Below are positions 24,085 to 32,137 of a stretch of 62,858 nt of DNA, in pieces. Source of the stretch: an uncultured Prevotellaceae bacterium (GTDB lineage: Bacteria > Bacteroidota > Bacteroidia > Bacteroidales > Bacteroidaceae); assembly GCA_902800495.1 (NCBI GenBank), contig CADCET010000020.1, positions 1-62,858 on the forward strand, given 5' to 3'. Each line of letters begins with the position of its first letter. The stretch's first letter is position 1. Below the pieces are notes generated by a model that saw only the letters and a list, made by a program, of their open reading frames with translations, was not told the DNA's origin and made no database searches. The position numbers were made by a program, and so were the translations under genes.

Positions 24085-25409
24085 TTTTGTGTTGCTTTAA
24101 GTATTTCTATTGGGTTATAATCATTCAGCTGGATACGTAGCGGGGGCTCCTGCTGTAGGCCGAGTTCACGGCAGGCCTCGTCCCATAGCTGACGGCTGGA
24201 GGGACGGCTTGTCATCTGGTCGACAACAGGCGAGGAGACGCTGTTCATCACGATGACGCCGCCGGGAGCGAGGACGGTCAGTACCTGTTGGAGAATTTCC
24301 TTGAGGTGGCCACCGTGACCGCCGATGAAGACGGCGTCGGGGTGGGGGCTGTTTGTTGCGACTGAGTTGCAACATGCCAGGAAGTCGCCGATGTGGAGGG
24401 CGATGTCTGGGGCACCGTGGCAGCGGGCGTTCTCGTTGATGATGGCCTCGCACTCAGGGCGTATCTCGAAGGCCTCGATATGGAGGTGGGGAAACTGCAG
24501 GCGTGCCTCTATCGAGACGCTGCCCGTGCAGGCGCCGATGTCCCATAGCACGTGGCGACGGGGCAGGTCGAGGGCTTGAAGGGTCAGCAGTCGGATGGGC
24601 ATCTTCGTAATCATCTTCTCGCGACCGTCGAGTAGGGTGAAGTCGGAGTCGGGGATGCCGAAAAGTCGAGGTGCGAGGTGCGAGGTGCGAGGTACGAGAT
24701 TTCCCTGCACGCCACTCGTCTCAGCCTCTGAAGTATTCTCGTACCTCGTACCTCGTACCTCGTATCTCGAAAGAATCACACAGTTGGGCATAGCAAATTC
24801 GTTCAGAATGGCTTCTTCTAACGAGAGCGTAGTGACCTTTTCTCTTGTTGGGTTGCCGAGGTGTTCGCCGACGTACATCTTATAATTAGAATAGCCGTAG
24901 TCGAGCATTCGCCGGGCAATGGTGGCGGGCGTATGCTCGCGGTCGGTCAGTATGCCGATTTTCTCCGTACGCTCGATAAGCACCCTGTCGAACTCAGGCC
25001 ACGGACGACCCGTCAGCGAAACGATGCGCAAATCGTGATAGGGCATGACCAGACGGTGGGCCAGCATCTGCAGCGAGTTGAACGTCGGGAACAGTTCGAT
25101 GTCGGCTTCCGGCATGCGTTTGCGAATGGTGTTGGCAAAGCCGAAGAAGAGCGGGTCGCCGCTGGCGAAGACAATGATGGTCGAGGTGCGTGGTGCGTGG
25201 TGCGAGGTACGAGAAATGTATTGCTCAAACACGGCATCGAGGGGCACGGTGATGTCAATCCATTCGGCATCGGCAGGCAGCAACGGGGCGACAATCTCGT
25301 GGTGGCGCTTGCCGCCCGAGAAGAGCTTGCCGTTCTTGATGATCTCCAACACCTCGGGTGGGAAGAATGGCTGCGGGTTGTCGGTAATGCCTATTACGAT
25401 AAACTTCAT
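24081..25409 (-). CDS. cbiET: CbiE-CbiT fusion: precorrin-6B/cobalt-precorrin-7 C5,C15-methyltransferase, decarboxylating
   Basis: A 442-residue bifunctional enzyme like CobL. CbiE (about 1-205) has FSGGKRHHE, FASGDPLFFGF and LTDREHTPATIA. CbiT (about 255-442) has GREKMITKMPIR, the SAM-binding WDIGACTGSVSIEA and VFIGGHGGHLKEIL. Residues 66-76 and 214-248 are repeat-encoded (RTSH/RYEVRGTRY types); the larger insert sits at the domain junction. It overlaps cbiHC (4 bases) and the GH8 gene (4 bases). Confidence 0.93.
   Translation of the reverse strand: MKFIVIGITDNPQPFFPPEVLEIIKNGKLFSGGKRHHEIVAPLLPADAEWIDITVPLDAVFEQYISRTSHHAPRTSTIIVFASGDPLFFGFANTIRKRMPEADIELFPTFNSLQMLAHRLVMPYHDLRIVSLTGRPWPEFDRVLIERTEKIGILTDREHTPATIARRMLDYGYSNYKMYVGEHLGNPTREKVTTLSLEEAILNEFAMPNCVILSRYEVRGTRYENTSEAETSGVQGNLVPRTSHLAPRLFGIPDSDFTLLDGREKMITKMPIRLLTLQALDLPRRHVLWDIGACTGSVSIEARLQFPHLHIEAFEIRPECEAIINENARCHGAPDIALHIGDFLACCNSVATNSPHPDAVFIGGHGGHLKEILQQVLTVLAPGGVIVMNSVSSPVVDQMTSRPSSRQLWDEACRELGLQQEPPLRIQLNDYNPIEILKATQK
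24667..24769. repeat. In-frame hairpin repeat in cbiET
   Basis: Arms of 33 bases at 24667-24699 (CGAGGTGCGAGGTGCGAGG type) and 24737-24769 (CTCGTACCTCGTACCTCG type) are inverse copies with about 29 of 33 matches, each built of 7-bp tandem units. They surround 37 bases and encode a junction loop of about 35 residues without breaking the frame. Confidence 0.85.
25182..25214. repeat. Second copy of the same repeat family in cbiET
   Basis: One arm only, of the CGAGGTGCGTGGTGCG type ending GGTACGAG, the same family as 24667-24699. It encodes about residues 66-76 in a loop of CbiE and keeps the frame. Confidence 0.75.
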
Positions 25410-26836
25410 AGGTCGCGTCCGGGTTTCAGTTGTTCGGCGTCGTCAAAAGTCAGGATAGCGTTGCAGAGCGTGGCGGCGAGGTTGCTGCCGCCTTTACGTC
25501 CCTCAACGATAATCTTGGGAATATCCTTGAAGGGTTTTACCATGTGTTTCGACTCACGGACGTGCACAAAGCCTACGGGGGCGGCGATGATGCCGGCGGG
25601 GTAAGCCTTGCCCTTGCGAATGAGGTCGCACAGCTCCATCAGGGCCGTCGGCGCATTACCGAAGGCGAAGAGTGCATCAGGATGCTCTTCTACGGCCAGA
25701 CGGATGCCGGCCTGGGTGCGGGTGATGTTGTTGGCAGAGGCATACTCTGCCACACTCGGGGCGCTGAGGTAGCATTTCGCTTCGATGCCTAAGCGTTGAA
25801 GGGCTCCTTTGCGAATGCCGCTCGTCACCATCGTCACATCTGTCACAATCGTCTTGAGCGAACCGTCTTTCACCTTATTATATAATGTCTCAACAGCTCC
25901 GTTGTCTGTATAGAGAATGTTCTCCATATCGAAGTCGGCCGTCGTGTGGATGGCGTGCAGCAAAGCCCATTTGTGGTCGAGGGGATAGTCCTGTCGCTTC
26001 AGTTCGCCTGCAATGGTGCGGAACGACTCAATCATGATGTTCTGCCCAATCTTATTTCCCTCGTTTACTTCATGGCGATAATAACCACGTGGCGTTATTA
26101 TCTTACTCCCCTCGCCATTGGGAGAGGGGGCGGGGGTGAGGCTTATATACGACTGCGAGTTGCCGATGATGATGACGGTAAACATATCGACATCCTCGGG
26201 GTCGAAGTTGCCGAGGGTCGTTACCTTCACCTCCTGCTCCTCACGACCGGCCTGACGGACATAGCCTACGGGAGTCTCTGCCGACCGTTCCTGCAAGAAC
26301 AATTCCTGTAGCCGGTATAATTGCCAGTAGCGTCCGTGCGACTTGGGGTTGTAGACGGCTGTGACGAAATCGCCTACGGCTGCTGCCTTGATGCGGCGCT
26401 CGATGACCTCCCACGGCGTCATCAAGTCAGACAAAGAAATCAAGCATGTGTCGTGGCCGATGGGGGCTCCCAATAATGAGGCCGCCTTTTGGAAGGCCGA
26501 GATGCCTGGAAGCACTTGAATGTCTACATCCGACGACCGTTCCTGCTTCATCTCATAGATGAGCGGCGCCATACCATAGAGACCAGCGTCGCCCGAAGAG
26601 ATGACCACGACGGTCTTCCCTTGCTCGGCCAGCAGAAAGGCTTGTTCGGCTCGCTCACGTTCCTTCTTCATACCTGTATCGATGCACTCACATCCTTCGC
26701 CGACGTAGGGCTCGATAAACTGGAAATAGTACTTATAGCCGACAATGACGTCAGCCTGTCTGACAGCCTCTAAAACGGCGGGCGTGATGTCCTCACAACT
26801 GCCTGGTCCGATGCCTGCAATGATAATTTTTCTCAT
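25406..26836 (-). CDS. cbiHC: CbiH-CbiC fusion: cobalt-precorrin-3 C17-methyltransferase / precorrin-8X methylmutase
   Basis: A 476-residue bifunctional enzyme. CbiH (about 1-230) opens IIIAGIGPGSCEDITP and has VISSGDAGLYGMA and LPGISAFQKAASLLG. CbiC (about 262-476) has the catalytic His in LLHAIHTTADFD and closes with GFVHVRESK and EGRKGGSNLAATLCNAIL. ATG 26836 is chosen by homology and by the -7 box 10 bases upstream. The join between the domains is a repeat-derived segment (residues 232-253). It is the first gene of a seven-gene operon: cbiHC, cbiET, GH8, isomerase, cbiGF, cbiJD, HAD. No riboswitch precedes it. Confidence 0.93.
   Translation of the reverse strand: MRKIIIAGIGPGSCEDITPAVLEAVRQADVIVGYKYYFQFIEPYVGEGCECIDTGMKKERERAEQAFLLAEQGKTVVVISSGDAGLYGMAPLIYEMKQERSSDVDIQVLPGISAFQKAASLLGAPIGHDTCLISLSDLMTPWEVIERRIKAAAVGDFVTAVYNPKSHGRYWQLYRLQELFLQERSAETPVGYVRQAGREEQEVKVTTLGNFDPEDVDMFTVIIIGNSQSYISLTPAPSPNGEGSKIITPRGYYRHEVNEGNKIGQNIMIESFRTIAGELKRQDYPLDHKWALLHAIHTTADFDMENILYTDNGAVETLYNKVKDGSLKTIVTDVTMVTSGIRKGALQRLGIEAKCYLSAPSVAEYASANNITRTQAGIRLAVEEHPDALFAFGNAPTALMELCDLIRKGKAYPAGIIAAPVGFVHVRESKHMVKPFKDIPKIIVEGRKGGSNLAATLCNAILTFDDAEQLKPGRDL
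26078..26143. repeat. Repeat-derived linker in cbiHC
   Basis: A perfect-arm palindrome (GATAATAAC ... GTTATTATC, 26078-26103) adjoins a CTCCCCTCGCC/GGGAGAGGGGGCGGGGGTGAG hairpin. Together they encode the SLTPAPSPNGEG-type linker between CbiH and CbiC. Confidence 0.75.
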
Positions 26837-26845
26837 AACTGACGG

Positions 26846-26874
26846 CAAAGATACAATTTTTTTATGTAACTTTG
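26846..26874. promoter_or_regulatory. Divergent promoters of cbiHC operon (-) and cobQ (+)
   Basis: TATCTTTG on the minus strand (26846-26853) points to cbiHC, leaving a leader of only a few bases. TAACTTTG on the plus strand (26867-26874) points to cobQ with a leader of about 20 bases. No B12 box is seen on either side. Confidence 0.65.
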
Positions 26875-26901
26875 CATCTTGTAAGGAAAAAAACTGCAAG
26901 A

Positions 26902-28374
26902 ATGAAGAAATTAAACCCTGTCATGCTGGCCGGTACGGGCAGCGACGTCGGTAAGAGCGTCGTGGCAGCGGCACTATGCCGCATTTTCCGTCAGGATGGT
27001 TATCGTCCGGCCCCTTTCAAGGCGCAGAACATGGCGCTTAACTCCTACGCCACACCCGAAGGGCTGGAGATTGGCCGGGCACAGGCCGTTCAAGCTGAGG
27101 CCGCCGGCGTGCCTTGTCATACGGACATGAACCCGCTGCTGCTGAAGCCTCAGTCGGACCATACCTCGCAGGTGGTGCTGAACGGCAAACCTATTGGCAG
27201 CCGGAGTGCATACGACTACTGGCGGCGTGGCGCGGGCGATATTGATTTCAGGAAAGAAGTGTGCGCTGCCTTCGACCGTCTGGCGGCTCGCTATCATCCT
27301 GTTGTGATGGAGGGCGCTGGCAGTATCTCAGAATTGAACTTGAAGGAAACGGATCTTGTAAACCTTCCTATGGCACGCTATGCCGGAGCTGATGTCATTC
27401 TCGTTGGCGACATCGACCGAGGTGGCGTCTTTGCCTCCGTCTATGGCAGTATAGCCCTGCAGACGCCTGAAGACCGTCGGCTTATAAAGGGTATTATTAT
27501 CAATAAGTTCCGTGGCGACCTTCGCCTGTTTGATGACGGACGCCAGATGTTGGAAGATATCTGTGGCGTGCCCGTTTTGGGCGTCATTCCCTATTTCAAG
27601 GACATCCATATTGAGGAAGAAGACTCCGTGTCGTTAGCGCAGAAGTCGGCAGAGGCTGAGCGTGGCAAGCTGAATGTGGCCGTCGTACTGTTGCAGCACC
27701 TGTCGAACTTTACCGATTTCGATGCTTTAGAGCACGACCCTCGTGTACATCTTTTCTATACCACGAATGTCGATGACCTGCTGAAGGCTGACGTCATCAT
27801 CCTGCCCGGCACGAAGTCAACCTTGCACGACCTTTACGAACTGCGTCGCAATGGCTGTGCGCAAGCGATTGTCCGTGCCCACCGGGATGGAGCCACAGTA
27901 CTTGGCATCTGTGGCGGCTATCAGCTGATGGGTGTCGAGGTGTACGATCCCGGCCATGTTGAGGGCGACGTTGAGCGGCTGCCCGGTCTGGGTCTGCTGC
28001 CCGTGACCACTACCATGAGTGGTGAGAAACTGACGCGGCAGGTGACGACCCAGTACGGTCCAGGCTACGAAATACACATGGGCGAGACCCAGCCCTTTGG
28101 CCAGACCGCCCCGTCGCCGTTATTGCATTTAGCCGATGGCCGCGACGACGGCTATCTGGCAGACAGGCGGTGCATGGGTACCTATGTGCATGGCATCCTG
28201 GATAATGCCGCCTTTGTCGACTTCCTGCTTGAACCTTTTGCGGAAAAGTTGGCCGAACGCAGCCAGCCGTTCGACTATGTGGCCTACAAAGAGAGGCAAT
28301 ACGACCTGCTGGCCGACCACGTGCGTCGCCATTTGGATATGCAACGGCTTTACCAAATCCTGACCGATGAATAA
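26902..28374 (+). CDS. cobQ: Cobyric acid synthase
   Basis: A 490-residue amidotransferase (CobQ/CbiP) that amidates the b, d, e and g side chains of adenosylcobyrinic acid a,c-diamide. The P-loop is AGTGSDVGKS (residues 9-18); PFKAQNMALNSYATPEG is the family signature. The amidotransferase domain has the nucleophile Cys in LGICGGYQLMG and His in GYEIHMGET, with a late YVHGILDN. ATG 26902 follows a GGAA stretch; ORF extension upstream runs into the promoter. It overlaps cbiB by 8 bases. Confidence 0.96.
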   Translation: MKKLNPVMLAGTGSDVGKSVVAAALCRIFRQDGYRPAPFKAQNMALNSYATPEGLEIGRAQAVQAEAAGVPCHTDMNPLLLKPQSDHTSQVVLNGKPIGSRSAYDYWRRGAGDIDFRKEVCAAFDRLAARYHPVVMEGAGSISELNLKETDLVNLPMARYAGADVILVGDIDRGGVFASVYGSIALQTPEDRRLIKGIIINKFRGDLRLFDDGRQMLEDICGVPVLGVIPYFKDIHIEEEDSVSLAQKSAEAERGKLNVAVVLLQHLSNFTDFDALEHDPRVHLFYTTNVDDLLKADVIILPGTKSTLHDLYELRRNGCAQAIVRAHRDGATVLGICGGYQLMGVEVYDPGHVEGDVERLPGLGLLPVTTTMSGEKLTRQVTTQYGPGYEIHMGETQPFGQTAPSPLLHLADGRDDGYLADRRCMGTYVHGILDNAAFVDFLLEPFAEKLAERSQPFDYVAYKERQYDLLADHVRRHLDMQRLYQILTDE

Positions 28375-29281
28375 TGCCATAGCTCTGCTCATAGGCTGGG
28401 TGCTCGACCTGTTCGCAGGCGACCCTGCCCGTCTGCCTCATCCCGTGGTGTGGTTCGGCAAGGCGATTGCTGCCTGCGAGCATCGTCTGAACAAAGGCTG
28501 TCATCGTATGATGAAGGGTGCCTTGACGGCGATTCTGCTGATTGCTATAGTCTTTGCTGTCACTTGGCTCCTGCGCAGCCTGCTTGCTCGCATCAGTCTG
28601 TTGCTTGTTGTGTTTGATGCCATCGTCATCTTCTACTGCCTTGCCGGAACGACGCTCATCCGCGAAGTGCGTCAGGTGTTTTTAGCCGTCGACCGCAGTC
28701 TCGACGAGGGTAGGGCACAGGTAGCCCGTATTGTGGGGCGCGACACCAGCGAACTGTCGGCACAAGAGGTGCGAACGGCGGCTCTTGAGACGCTGGCCGA
28801 GAACTTGAGCGACGGCGTCATCGCTCCGCTCTTCTGGTTGGCCGTCCTCGGTGTTCCAGGCATGATGGCATATAAGATGGTGAACACGCTCGACTCGATG
28901 ATTGGCTACAAGACCGAGCGCTACCGTGAGTTCGGCTGCTGGCCGGCACATATCGACGACGTGGTCAACTATCTGCCCGCCCGTCTGACGGCCCTGCTGA
29001 TGGTGTTGGCGACAGGGCGGCTTTCGTTGTTACGTTTCGTCTGGCGATATGGTAGCCAACATGCTTCGCCCAACAGCGGCTATCCTGAAGCCGCATTAGC
29101 GGGCACCCTTGACTGCCGTTTTGGCGGACCACATTACTATTTTGGCCAGTTGTTTGACAAGCCTTATATCGGTGAGAACGACCGTCAGTTGACCACGGCC
29201 GATATGAAAACAGCCGTACGGGTGAACCGAACGGCTGAGATATTGATGGTGGCGTTGACTACCCTCAGATTCCTAATCTGA
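28367..29281 (+). CDS. cbiB: Adenosylcobinamide-phosphate synthase
   Basis: A 304-residue integral membrane enzyme that attaches aminopropanol phosphate to adenosylcobyric acid. Marks: LLIGWVLDLFAGDPARLPHPVVWFGK at the start, then ALETLAENLSDGVIAPLFW and NTLDSMIGYKTERYREFG, and SPNSGYPEAALAG. Several hydrophobic segments are present. The gene follows cobQ in the same transcript and converges with cobS, overlapping it by 9 bases. Confidence 0.95.
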   Translation: MNNAIALLIGWVLDLFAGDPARLPHPVVWFGKAIAACEHRLNKGCHRMMKGALTAILLIAIVFAVTWLLRSLLARISLLLVVFDAIVIFYCLAGTTLIREVRQVFLAVDRSLDEGRAQVARIVGRDTSELSAQEVRTAALETLAENLSDGVIAPLFWLAVLGVPGMMAYKMVNTLDSMIGYKTERYREFGCWPAHIDDVVNYLPARLTALLMVLATGRLSLLRFVWRYGSQHASPNSGYPEAALAGTLDCRFGGPHYYFGQLFDKPYIGENDRQLTTADMKTAVRVNRTAEILMVALTTLRFLI

Positions 29282-30067
29282 CCATTGTACCAACAGACTT
29301 AGCAAGAACGACAACTCTGTTAGCAGGCAGACGGCACCGCAGCAGTCGCCGGTGTAACCGTGCAGCCGTCTCCATATCATCAGGTAAAGGAAGTACATAA
29401 CCAGACAGGGGACGAAGATCAGCGTTGTCCACTCTACGCGGTCGTACGTCAGCCAGAGGAATCCCGCCAGTGGTAGCAGCCCCTGGATGGCCAGCAGTAT
29501 GCCAGCTGTTGTCGTGGGGCGTCGATAGACGGTGCGGTTCTTGGCTGTGTCGGCAGTACGGGCGTAAGGCATCATCAGAATGAGCTGCGACGTTGCCATC
29601 TTGGCAAACGGATCAGCGGCCAGGATGGCCAGTGGTGCGATGTCATGAGGCAGCGACATCAAAGCCGTGAATAGCAGCGCGAAGTAGCCGATAAGGGCAA
29701 TGACGCCGTAGGTGCCGATGTGCGAATCCTTCATGATGGTCAGGATACGCTCACGATCGTTGCCGCCCCCGCCGAAGCCGTCGAAGAAGTCGGCCAGCCC
29801 GTCCTCGTGCAGCGCGCCCGTCGTCAGAAGCCGTACGATGATAGCCAGGAGCAGGGCAATGGGGTAGGGCAGTACCCACGACCCGAAATAGAGCGTGGCA
29901 GCCATCATGGCACTTGTGAGCCAGCCCACCAACGGCCACCATTCCACGACGGCGGCATACGACGACTGAGGTGGCTGGTACATTCGCCAGAAGGGCAGAC
30001 GTGTGAAGAAGATGAGCGCTGCCCACAGGTTGTCGTACCATCTAAAAGTACTTAGTGATTTCAGCAT
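29273..30067 (-). CDS. cobS: Adenosylcobinamide-GDP ribazoletransferase (cobalamin synthase)
   Basis: A 264-residue inner-membrane enzyme joining adenosylcobinamide-GDP and alpha-ribazole. The signature ALHEDGLADFFDGFGGG and the following RERILTIMKDSHIGTYG are clear, with five to six hydrophobic segments. The start overlaps cobT by 26 bases, so cobU, cobT and cobS form one operon. The order matches the nucleotide-loop assembly steps. Confidence 0.95.
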   Translation of the reverse strand: MLKSLSTFRWYDNLWAALIFFTRLPFWRMYQPPQSSYAAVVEWWPLVGWLTSAMMAATLYFGSWVLPYPIALLLAIIVRLLTTGALHEDGLADFFDGFGGGGNDRERILTIMKDSHIGTYGVIALIGYFALLFTALMSLPHDIAPLAILAADPFAKMATSQLILMMPYARTADTAKNRTVYRRPTTTAGILLAIQGLLPLAGFLWLTYDRVEWTTLIFVPCLVMYFLYLMIWRRLHGYTGDCCGAVCLLTELSFLLSLLVQWSD

Positions 30068-31103
30068 CTTTGAAGTTGTTCATTTCGTTTATCATGCGGC
30101 AGGCTGAGTCGACGATGGGGAAGGCGCAAAGAGCCCCCGTGCCCTCGCCGAGACGCAGACCGAGACTGAGAATGGGACGTGCGCCCAGGAAGTCGAGCAT
30201 CCGCCGGTGACCACTCTCGTCGCCACTATGGGTGAAAATCATATAGTCCTTGGCCGCAGGGTATAGTTGTGTGGCGGCCAGTGCGCAGGCTGTCATGATA
30301 AAACCGTCGACCAGCACCACCATACGCCGTTCGGCGGCGCGAAGCATGGCGCCGATGGCAGTAACCATCTCGAAGCCACCGAAGTAGCTGACAGACTCAC
30401 AGGCCCCATTAGTGCCATTAGTCTTATTAGTGCCATAGCCCCTATAGGTCTCAACGGCCTCTTTCAGCACCTCGTATTTATGGCGGATGCCATCGCTGTT
30501 GAGTCCGGCACCAGCACCGATACATTCTTCCAGTGGGATGTTGCAGTAGAGATGCATCCAGATGCTGGAGGGCGAGGTGTTGCCGATGCCCATCTCGCCG
30601 ATATTCAGAACGCGGCAACCCTCCTGCTGGCACTCGTCGGCCAGAGCAGCCCCCACACTCAAGGCGCGGTCGTACTCCTCGACAGTCATTGCCGGCTCAT
30701 AGCGGAAGTTACGGGTGCCGCGAGCTATCTTATGGTCGATGATGCCCGGCACACGGCTCAGGTCGTAGTCGACGCCGACGTCAACGATGCGCAGGTGGAA
30801 ACCGTGCTGTCGGCAGAACATGTTGACGCCGCCGCCGCCACGGGTGAAGTTCACCATCTGCTGCCACGTCACCTCGCGGGGTGACACGCTGACGCCCTCG
30901 CGCTCAATACCGTGGTCGCCGCCTAATAGCAGGTGGCAGGGATGGGCGAGACTCGGGGTTAGCGTCTGCTGTATGAGACACAGTTGCATAGCCAGTTCCT
31001 CTAAACGTCCCAAGGAACCCTTTGGCTTGTTCAGGTTGTCAATCTTCTGCTGGATGGCAGGTGCCATCGTGCGGTCTACAGGTTGTATGTCGAATGTTCT
31101 CAT
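30042..31103 (-). CDS. cobT: Nicotinate-nucleotide:dimethylbenzimidazole phosphoribosyltransferase
   Basis: A 353-residue enzyme that makes alpha-ribazole-5'-phosphate and so sets the lower ligand of the corrinoid. Marks: NKPKGSLGRLEELA, GGDHGIEREGVSVSP, FTRGGGGVNMF, GEMGIGNTSPSS, THSGDESGHRR and the catalytic Glu in RLGEGTGA. A small tandem repeat insert (residues about 219-233, GTNKTNGTNG) lies in a loop before YFGGFEM. It overlaps cobU by 4 bases. Confidence 0.96.
   Translation of the reverse strand: MRTFDIQPVDRTMAPAIQQKIDNLNKPKGSLGRLEELAMQLCLIQQTLTPSLAHPCHLLLGGDHGIEREGVSVSPREVTWQQMVNFTRGGGGVNMFCRQHGFHLRIVDVGVDYDLSRVPGIIDHKIARGTRNFRYEPAMTVEEYDRALSVGAALADECQQEGCRVLNIGEMGIGNTSPSSIWMHLYCNIPLEECIGAGAGLNSDGIRHKYEVLKEAVETYRGYGTNKTNGTNGACESVSYFGGFEMVTAIGAMLRAAERRMVVLVDGFIMTACALAATQLYPAAKDYMIFTHSGDESGHRRMLDFLGARPILSLGLRLGEGTGALCAFPIVDSACRMINEMNNFKDAEITKYF
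30406..30448. repeat. In-frame tandem repeat in cobT
   Basis: Units TTAGTGCCA / TTAGTCTTA of 9 bp repeat about three times, giving the peptide TNKTNGTNG. The frame is kept and the loop is absent from typical CobT. Confidence 0.65.
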
Positions 31104-31606
31104 TTGATTTTCATTGGTATGCCGCTGACCATGAGAATCACCTCATCGGCCTGCTGTGCGATATATTGGTTCATCCAGCCTTCAAGGTCGGTAAACTGTC
31201 GTTGCAGGGCATTGTCGCTGACGCCGCCTAAGCCAATCTCGTTGGTGACAAAGATAAAAGTGGCGTCCTGACGGGTCAGCCGGTCGAACTCGTCCTTTGC
31301 AGCCTTTAGCGTCTGGTCGACGTCGTTGTTGTCGAAGAAGAAGTTGGTGAGCCAGAGCGTGACGCAGTCGACGACCACGACACGTCCCGTCAGGTCGTGC
31401 CGGCTCAGGTAGCGTTCCTCCTCGATATTCGTCCATTGCTGCCCCCGGCGCTCCTGATGACGGCGTACCCGTTCGCGGAACTCGTCATCCCAGATGTGGG
31501 CTGTAGCTAAGTAGACGGGACTCTCTGTCAGGCTGAGAGCCAGTTGCTCGGCGTGCCCGCTCTTGCCCGATCGTTGTCCGCCGGTAATGAGAATCACCTT
31601 GCTCAT
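31100..31606 (-). CDS. cobU: Adenosylcobinamide kinase / guanylyltransferase
   Basis: A 168-residue enzyme that phosphorylates adenosylcobinamide and transfers GMP to it. The P-loop ITGGQRSGKSGHAEQ is at residues 6-20. VYLATAHIWDDEFRERVRRHQERR contains the guanylylated His region, and FVTNEIGLGGV is typical. Its start codon overlaps the stop of the small upstream ORF (ATGA). Confidence 0.95.
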   Translation of the reverse strand: MSKVILITGGQRSGKSGHAEQLALSLTESPVYLATAHIWDDEFRERVRRHQERRGQQWTNIEEERYLSRHDLTGRVVVVDCVTLWLTNFFFDNNDVDQTLKAAKDEFDRLTRQDATFIFVTNEIGLGGVSDNALQRQFTDLEGWMNQYIAQQADEVILMVSGIPMKIK

Positions 31607-31692
31607 TGCTGCGTCTTGTTGCGGTAGATGAAGATACCGATGATGACAAGTGCGACGACCGCTACAATCTCAAGTATTTGCATTGTTTCCAT
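31603..31692 (-). CDS. 29-residue single-span membrane peptide upstream of cobU
   Basis: On the minus strand ATG 31692 opens a frame of 29 codons ending in TGA at 31605-31603. The peptide starts METMQILEIV and continues with a strongly hydrophobic stretch (VAVVALVIIGIFIY), then RNKTQQ. Its stop and the cobU start share ATGA, the same coupling seen between other genes in this island. A good -33/-7 promoter lies upstream with a leader of about 28 bases. The function is unknown; it could help translation of cobU or be a small membrane partner of CobS/CbiB. Confidence 0.65.
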   Translation of the reverse strand: METMQILEIVAVVALVIIGIFIYRNKTQQ

Positions 31693-31725
31693 ATCGTGAA
31701 CCTCTATTTTGTTTGATTGTGAGTG

Positions 31726-31757
31726 CAAAAGTACACAAATTATGGCGAAAAAACAAA
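31726..31757 (-). promoter_or_regulatory. Promoter of the small ORF-cobUTS operon
   Basis: Minus-strand TTTG (31754-31757) and TACTTTTG (31726-31733) are separated by 20 bases, a close match to the Bacteroidota promoter. Confidence 0.75.
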
Positions 31758-31763
31758 TTTTGT

Positions 31764-31794
31764 TTTGTTTTGTTCTCACTTATTCGTACCTTTG
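31764..31794 (+). promoter_or_regulatory. Promoter of the Dabb / TonB receptor operon
   Basis: TTTG at 31764-31767 and TACCTTTG at 31787-31794 with a 19-base spacer, divergent from the cobU promoter. Confidence 0.75.
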
Positions 31795-31828
31795 CACCGT
31801 CTTAACTATTGTGAAACGTTTATAGAAT

Positions 31829-32134
31829 ATGGTAAAGCACGTGATTCTTTGGACATTGAATCCAGAACTCTCGACTGACGAGAAGCAGGCTGTCAAAGCC
31901 GGTATCAAGGCCGGACTGGAAGGTCTTGTGGGTAAGGTTCCCGGACTGTTGGATGTGAAAGTATATATTGACGGACGTCTTGATTCGTCGAACGCCGACG
32001 TGATGCTCGATTCTACGTTGGAGTCGGAAGAGGCGTTGAAGGGCTATGCCGTGCATCCCGAGCATGTGGCCGTTGCCAACACGAAGGTGCGCCCCTATAC
32101 CGTCCAGCGTGCTTGTCTTGACTTTGAGGTGTAG
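31829..32134 (+). CDS. Dabb (stress-responsive A/B barrel) domain protein
   Basis: A 101-residue protein that fits the dimeric alpha+beta barrel family: it begins VKHVILWTL, has a central VPGLLDVKVYIDG strand and the closing YAVHPEHVAVANTKVRPYT. Members bind small ligands or act as stress proteins; the true reaction is not known. It is followed 3 bases later by a TonB receptor gene and probably shares its transcript. Confidence 0.8.
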   Translation: MVKHVILWTLNPELSTDEKQAVKAGIKAGLEGLVGKVPGLLDVKVYIDGRLDSSNADVMLDSTLESEEALKGYAVHPEHVAVANTKVRPYTVQRACLDFEV

Positions 32135-32137
32135 CCG

